Below the pieces are notes generated by a model. The model had not been told where the DNA came from. It worked only from the letters and a program-made list of their open reading frames with translations, and did not search any database. The position numbers were made by a program, and so were the translations under genes. From the NCBI GenBank assembly GCA_029448655.1, contig JACCLO010000003.1, positions 3,410,001 through 3,474,000 of the forward strand: a stretch of DNA of 64,000 nt, in the 5' to 3' direction. This DNA is from Wolfiporia cocos. Its lineage: Eukaryota; Basidiomycota; Agaricomycetes; Polyporales; Phaeolaceae. Of this stretch, positions 58,600 to 64,000 are shown piece by piece. Positions within the stretch are counted from its first letter, which is position 1. Every line of letters begins with the position of its first letter.

Positions 58600-58761
58600 T
58601 AGTAGCCCCCAGCGGGATTAGTGCGACCATCCACAATTTCAGTAGAGATATTAACCGCATACGCATCAGCAAAACGCGAGACGACTTACCAGTGCTGGAG
58701 GTGATTTATCTGTGCTGGAGGTACTTGCCAATTGAGGAAGGATCTGATCTCTGTAGATAAG

Positions 58762-58822
58762 CACTGATAAGATTGACAGCAGAGTGGCATTCAATCGCCA
58801 CTCTGAAGGTATCTTATCAGTG
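58762..58822. repeat. 61-nt perfect-stem hairpin
   Basis: CACTGATAAGAT pairs with ATCTTATCAGTG, and inside it CAGAGTGGC pairs with GCCACTCTG around the loop ATTCAATC; the two stems are separated by a small internal loop. Confidence 0.6.
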
Positions 58823-59452
58823 TCAGTCAAACTCAACTTGTGACTGGGAAATTAGTCACCAGACTGGTAAACTAATCATCAGACTGGTATAGAATTGTCA
58901 TTTGGTAGTCAGGCTGGCATATGAATTGCAAGGAGCAGTCGCAGCTTACCTATGTAGATATACTGTAACCTGTGGCATATGCCACAGAATGTGGCGTGCA
59001 CCTAGAGGCCTCGGAACCATCATGTAGAATTACGATGTGTAAAATAAATGGCATACATAATGTTAGGAATGCTATATTATATTACAGCATGCACAATATA
59101 GCACGAGGATATTGTAACGAGACGATGCGTTGCAGAAGCCTTTGACACGGAAACCTACTGGCTTCGTGACTACCTGCAAAGCGGGGAAACCTTCCCTATA
59201 TCCCTCCTATCCCTATCCTCTCAAGGAGAACAGGACGTCTCTTGTGGACGAACTGCCGTTGCCCTTCCCTAGTATAGGGGCTGGTCGGGACGCACCGAAC
59301 CGCTGGCGGATGAGGAGGACTGGCCGCTCCTTAGGCACCCAGGCTAGCAGTCAAAGAGAGAGAGAGAGAGAGAGAGTGTGTCGACACTGAGACAGGCGCA
59401 CACCAGAGATGAGATGGTTCCCAGGGGACTTGCCCCAAGGTCGAGAAGAATA

Positions 59453-59550
59453 GTTCTGAGGTGTAACCCTCAGAACGTCGCAGTATATATACATGGGGAA
59501 CAGTAACTACTACCGCTAACAGCCTGCCCTAATGGCATGGTCTGTGCGCG
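59453..59550. repeat. LTR-like dispersed repeat, copy 1
   Basis: A 9-bp hairpin GTTCTGAGG/CCTCAGAAC, then TATATATACAT, then TGCCCTAATGGC and CTGTGCGCG, in the same order and spacing as at 62397-62497. The TATA-plus-hairpin arrangement suggests retrotransposon LTR remains. Confidence 0.4.
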
Positions 59551-60061
59551 AGCTGTGACCGTAACCCATAACTACGTAACGCTGTTACTACCCTTGACGT
59601 CACGTGACCTGTAGAGATAAGATAGTGAAGGAATTATCTACCTACACACGTGCGGTTCCACTGAGCGGCTAAGTAATATATCGTAGCGAATATCTGTGGA
59701 ATAAGGGTGAATAAATCATTAGAGAACCCCTGTATTCCGGGATTTCTTGTGACAGCCTTAGAAATTTGGAATTCTGGTAGCAGGGCCCTCACGAAGCATC
59801 CAGATGAGGTGGCAAGATGGTGTTCGAGTGGTTGCACATTAATGATGTCATATTGGACCCGTGACGTGAACTTGCAGCAGCCATTGAGCTTTTATGGTAA
59901 CTTCATTACCCAATCAAGTGATAGTACCATAGTCATCCTTCAATCACTAGTTTAGGTTCCGTCATATTTTGGTCGGCTCTTCAATGTGTCACTCTTATCA
60001 ACTGGCTCTCATCGTTGTGCTCTCATTCATCTTTTCCCCTGCACTTTCTCTCAGTAATCTT

Positions 60062-60361
60062 ATGGGTAGGTGTCCGCTTGTGAGGCTACATGCTCCAATT
60101 CAGACTTCGTCTGGATAGGTTCAAATGCATGGCATAGGTACGTACAATCCCCTTCTATGCTAACGGTGACTCATTGGCCCATACCGCCCCAATTATCATT
60201 TCGAAATTCATGGGAAGGTGCCCGCTCGTGAGGCTACACACTCCCTTTTGGACTCCAGGGACTTCGTCTGGATGGGTTACAAATGCACGGCATAGGTACG
60301 TACAATCCGTCCCATTTTATACTAACGGTGACTCATCTGCCTGTACCACCCCGATTATCAG
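60062..60361 (+). repeat. Tandem duplication, two ~150-bp units
   Basis: Unit 1 at 60062-60209 and unit 2 at 60210-60361 share GTGAGGCTACA, CTTCGTCTGGAT, GGCATAGGTACGTACAATCC, CTAACGGTGACTCAT and GATTATCA/AATTATCA in order. No reading frame is conserved between them. Confidence 0.65.
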
Positions 60362-60374
60362 CCCCCCGACTCCT

Positions 60375-60469
60375 CCTGTGCCCGCCATTTTCGCCTTGGT
60401 GCACTATTGACTCCAATTGATGTGTGACTCCAATCGCACCATCACACAGAGCACATTGACTTCCTCATC
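60375..60469 (+). repeat. Dispersed 95-bp repeat, copy outside element B
   Basis: GTGCCCGCCATTTTCGCCTT to CATTGACTTCC; about 80% identical to 61498-61591, which lies inside the TIR element B. Confidence 0.55.
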
Positions 60470-60710
60470 CTGCTTTTGCAGGTCTGTGCTGCCTCAAATC
60501 TCCCTGACACCCCTTCATGCTCACACAGGTGACACTCCTCCATGCCACTGTAATGACCATGGACACTCCCGTCATGCCTCTGTGACCATCATGGACGCTC
60601 CCTGCCCATCGACAAGGACCTCCTCCACTACCTGTGTGGCACCATCAGGACCCGTCAACCGTCGTCCTCCTCATCACTGCCCCCACGTTCGCTTCCGCCC
60701 TCACCCCGCC

Positions 60711-60717
60711 CATCAGT
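60711..60717. repeat. Left 7-bp target-site duplication of element B
   Basis: CATCAGT, identical to 62148-62154. Confidence 0.75.
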
Positions 60718-62147
60718 CCCAGTGAAAAGCCGTCATATCCTTAGTGTATCAGTAAATACTAGTAAATATCAAAAAACATATTGAGATAGCCATTTATACC
60801 AGAAGCTGCCGAAAGCTAAATGCCAAGAGTCTAGGGGGTCAGATCACTGATGCCAAGACTTTTGTCATACTCATACATACTAGTTAATATATTAAAAATA
60901 TACTCAACTAATAGAAGTTGCATCTGCGCATCTCGAGCAGACGTCCAGTCGCAAAACTGCAAGTCGACATCAAGTCAACAAGTGTCTTGTGGGCAGCAAT
61001 TTGGACTTCGACTTCATTGCAAGCAGCAAGTCCAAGCACTCACGTGAGTTGGTCACTCAATTGCATCATAGTACAAGTATTCCTGTCTCGAGTTGTCCAT
61101 CTATTTTTCTTATCTCTACCTCATACTTCCACCATCCCCCAAGGTATATGCAGCTCTGGTAAGGTGATCATAGAGGAGATTGGTTTCTTCATGCAGATCA
61201 TGGCAAAGGAAACAAGGTTCAGTGAGTATATGCATGCCCAGCACTTGTCTCTGATAATTTCTGTCTGTAGATACAGACTGCAGAGGTGCATACATCCCCC
61301 ATTCTTGCATGTGCCCCAAGATGGCGCCTCTTCTTTATCCGCTTTGCCGCCTGCTTGGCGAGGCACGTTTAAGCATGTGCTCGCACTTCCGCAAGGGGGC
61401 ATGCTCAACTTCACGGTCACCTAACCCACTCCCTTTCCAAAATGCACGGAACGTCAAGAATGTGCGCTTTCTTTCCAATAGCACACCAGGCTTCCTGCCG
61501 TGCCCGCCATTTCCACCTTGGCGTGCTATTGACTCCGATCGATGCGCAACTCTGATCACACCATCACGCGCTGAGTGCATTGACTTCCAACATATGTACG
61601 CCATTTTTTTGAGTGAGTCACATACTTTCCAGAGTGATGAACTTGAGTAGATCCTGATATATGCATAGGATCACCCTGATAGATTTGCAAATTTTCTTCG
61701 ATGTGCTCAAGTGCTCTGAGGATAGGTTCATATATCTTCTGGTATGGTGCAAAGCATGGATGCAGATGGTTTCACATATCCTCTGATAGACTCAGAAGAT
61801 GGGATTTGGTGGATTTTGGTATTTTCTGGTAGCTGTTGATAGATTAAAGCAATTAAAAAATGAGGTCTGATATGGATGAGTATGCTCTGATTGAGTGAGC
61901 CTCTGCATATTGGTATGTTCGAGTATCTTGGGATAGTCGCTACATTTTCAGACAGGGCTGTTGAGTATTTTCTGGTAATTAGTAGCATATTGGAATGCTA
62001 TCCTGCTAGCTTGCGGTACGTTACAGTGGCTTCTAGTATACTACCGGGCACCTAGAAAAATAGCGAATTTTATGAAGAGTCCAACTTTAGTATCAGATCA
62101 TATCAGGTAGCTACTGATAGGATCTGATATGAGGTACTTTCACTGGG
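60718..62147. mobile_element. Non-autonomous TIR DNA transposon, copy B (1430 bp)
   Basis: The left end reads CCCAGTGAAAAGCCGTCATA and the reverse complement of the right end reads CCCAGTGAAAGTACCTCATA; similarity continues through TATCAGTA for ~36 bp. CATCAGT flanks both sides exactly. Its first ten bases match those of the right end of element A at 10486. Degenerate subterminal repeats (GTATCAGTAAATAC-like on the left; TCTGATAT/TCTGGTA-like at 61640-62130 on the right) mirror the layout of element A. No transposase frame is present. Internal DNA shares no obvious similarity with A, so these are distinct subfamilies mobilised by what is probably the same enzyme. Confidence 0.82.
61498..61591 (+). 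repeat. Dispersed 95-bp repeat, copy inside element B
   Basis: GTGCCCGCCATTTCCACCTT to CATTGACTTCC; relative of 60375-60469. Confidence 0.55.
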
Positions 62148-62154
62148 CATCAGT
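62148..62154. repeat. Right 7-bp target-site duplication of element B
   Basis: CATCAGT, identical to 60711-60717. Confidence 0.75.
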
Positions 62155-62396
62155 TGCTGCACGCTGCATTGCCATCCTTGTCGTCGCCGCTGCCACGATG
62201 TGCGTTTGACCCAAAACTCTTGGGTCACCCCCCAACGCTAACTCCCTACTAACAAGACCGTCCCCTAGACATAGTCGATGGTGGTCGAGGCCAAAGATGA
62301 TGTCGAGGTAGTACCAACAGTCAAGCGAGTAATCATGTTGAGGAGCGCAGCAGGAGGTAACGAGTTAAGTGCCCTAAGGCATGGTTGAGAATAAAA

Positions 62397-62497
62397 GGTC
62401 TGAGGTAAGACGCCTCAGACCCTAAGGCTTATATACATCATCAAGCGCTGTAACCTAAGTAGATACCCTTGCCCTAAAGCAACGCGGCCTGTGCGCG
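62397..62497. repeat. LTR-like dispersed repeat, copy 2
   Basis: Hairpin GGTCTGAGG/CCTCAGACC, then TTATATACAT, then TGCCCTAAAGCA and CCTGTGCGCG; same order as the block at 59453-59550. Confidence 0.4.
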
Positions 62498-63844
62498 CGT
62501 GCCTACTAGTCAAGACCTAGAACGCTTATGTAACCAATGATGTAAGTAACCGTAGCCATGTGCCAGCCACTATGTAAGTCATGTGCACTAAAGAAGTAAG
62601 TCACATGTTGATATACCCAGGAGTTGAGGGTTCGACTCCCGGTATTAGCGTAAAGAAAGTAATGTACAGAAATGTTGTGACAGCGTTGGTTCCCTGCATG
62701 CCCTCCGCTGCTGCCCGTGATGTCATGTGACGTCTCCGCCACATCCACTGATGTCACCTGTGGTGTGTTACATATGAATAGCCGCCCGCTCTCACCGTAT
62801 GTGCCAGCAGTCGCTGCATGCTGCCGCCACTTTGTGTCTGCATGTCCCACCGCTGCTCTTGGATCAGTAAGTCCTGTGCAATCTTTTCCATTTAGGCAGC
62901 AGTCTGATAACTCACAGATGCTGCCTTTGCTTTGGCTAACCAGCCACGGACTTCCCATTGCATCTTTGGTATATGCATCCAATCCTCGATCTTTTAATTA
63001 CTAACCCGCCTTGTGTAGGAACTGTGCATTGTGCTACATGTACCGGCCACTCCATACTGGCTCCCTAACATGTGCTGGCACCGCCCTGCTTCTATTCCCT
63101 GAATATCCAGCATTTTTGCTCTTTCTGTGCCATTCATAGTACTTATTATGTAATCACACGCAATAAATAAATTCTGACGTACCTCAAGTGCCCCGGATAT
63201 ATCATCAGTCTGGGCAATTTATCCCAATATAATGTCTGAGTGAACACTGTCTGCCCCATGTTAGATCAGCAGGCCTGGCAACTGGTGGCTCTTTCACCAG
63301 ATGCCTCTGCAACTGTGCAACAATTCACCAGATGCCTCTATGTGTTTTCAAGTATTCACCAGATGCCACCTGCGACTTTGCAACTATTTACCAGATGCCC
63401 CGATATTTTCCAAGGTGTCAAAATACAAAACATATTTTATCAGCCTGAACCAGTCTGACAATGTTTACCAGTCTGACGATGCTTATCTATGCTCATCTAC
63501 TATTTCACCTTTTGCTGATGTGATATCGTGGACATCCATGCATTGTCCAGCATTTTCACGACCACGTCCGCTAAATTCAAACGAGTTTAATTACCCACGG
63601 CTTTGCCACAGATGTCAATTGTCACTGAAGTATGATAATTAATAGAATAAGAACATATTGGATTGTGAGTCTGCCCAACCTGTCTCTGCCCGCTCAGCTA
63701 CTTCTGACACCTCACTGATGCTCGGTGTCATCGTCGCTGAGCTTGTAATCCTGTGTCCACAAATGTGGTCCCTCAAAACCTCCTGAATTTTCTGGCATGT
63801 ATCTACAGTACAGGCTATTTACATTACAAAAGCTACAAAATCCC
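62498..63844. other. Repeat-rich interval, no gene recognised
   Basis: Contains four spaced copies of CACCAGATGCC/TACCAGATGCC (63296-63400) and ACCAGTCTGA repeats (63449-63478), the latter in inverted orientation to the CAGACTGGT tract at 58848-58930. Confidence 0.4.
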
Positions 63845-64000
63845 ATGGCACAGCGCAGGGAGGACGTGGTCAAAGAACGCGCGCGCCTTGCAGGCTCCGG
63901 GCATGGGAATCCACTGGCCAACTTCCTGGGTCAGTGGCGCGAGCCCTATGGGACGACAGATAGCACATGGCACACGTGGAAAAGCACATGGCAGTTCCCA
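63845..64000 (+). CDS. Possible gene start running off the window
   Basis: From ATG 63845 the frame stays open for 52 codons to the edge (MAQRREDVVKERARLAGSGH, then ANFLGQWREPYG and TWHTWKSTWQFP). I do not recognise it. Tryptophan-rich spacing could belong to a transposon protein, but this is too short to judge. Confidence 0.2.
   Translation, partial: MAQRREDVVKERARLAGSGHGNPLANFLGQWREPYGTTDSTWHTWKSTWQFP

Larger units (their letters stand above)
58602..60061. other. Repeat-rich interval
   Basis: No gene. Holds the hairpin at 58762-58822, a tract of CAGACTGGT-type repeats at about 58848-58930, a 22-nt (AG)n run near 59357-59378 and an LTR-like block from about 59453. Confidence 0.4.

Noticed and set aside
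62620..62650. tRNA-like B-box (GGGTTCGACTCCC)
   Set aside because: The T-stem pairs for only three bases and no acceptor, D or anticodon arm can be folded upstream.

Overview
This is a filamentous-fungal nuclear segment, most likely from an Agaricomycete (mushroom-forming basidiomycete). The evidence is dense genes on both strands, introns mostly 48-70 bp with GT..AG borders, CYP53 (benzoate 4-hydroxylase type) P450s, a GH3 beta-xylosidase, fungal tropomyosin, a Prp40 homologue and a DUF2408-type protein. Nearly every gene is split by short introns, so gene models below were rebuilt by reading splice sites and checking phase by hand. No species call is possible from sequence alone.

Layout. 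1-2.4 kb: 3' end of a ZPR1 zinc-finger gene and a complete ubiquitin C-terminal hydrolase. 2.4-14.7 kb: two CYP53 paralogues on the minus strand, separated by a hypothetical acidic protein (6.6-8.1 kb) and a transposon-rich interval (8.8-11.6 kb). 16-24.5 kb: DUF2408-type protein (minus) head-to-head with tropomyosin (plus), methionine sulfoxide reductase B, and a secreted GH3 beta-xylosidase. 25.6-34.7 kb: a full-length ABCC (MRP/Ycf1-like) transporter and an S9 serine peptidase. 36.5-41.2 kb: a hypothetical protein and an F-box protein. 42.4-46.2 kb: a third CYP53 gene on the plus strand, a 5S rRNA gene and a decayed CYP53 exon. 47-57.3 kb: a 1001-residue unknown protein with a KEN box, ATP synthase subunit alpha head-to-head with mitochondrial ribosomal protein bL21m, and Prp40. 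57.4-64 kb: a gene-poor, repeat-rich block.

Functional themes. The three intact CYP53 genes have an identical seven-exon plan, with internal exons equal in length to the base, so they come from recent duplication; a fourth, broken copy lies at 46 kb. They would hydroxylate benzoate-type aromatics, and the ABCC pump could export conjugates, but nothing in the sequence links the two. Housekeeping mitochondrial genes atp1 and mrpL21 share a 169-bp promoter region.

Most noteworthy non-genic structures: (i) two non-autonomous TIR elements (8786-10486 and 60718-62147), each beginning CCCAGTGA and ending TCACTGGG, each flanked by its own exact 7-bp target-site duplication; (ii) a 717-bp fold-back element (57883-58599) with 314-bp arms that differ by one base by eye, flanked by TA; (iii) a dispersed repeat carrying an intact 5S rRNA at 45.6 kb and a deleted 5S at 57.5 kb, with homology extending into both flanks.
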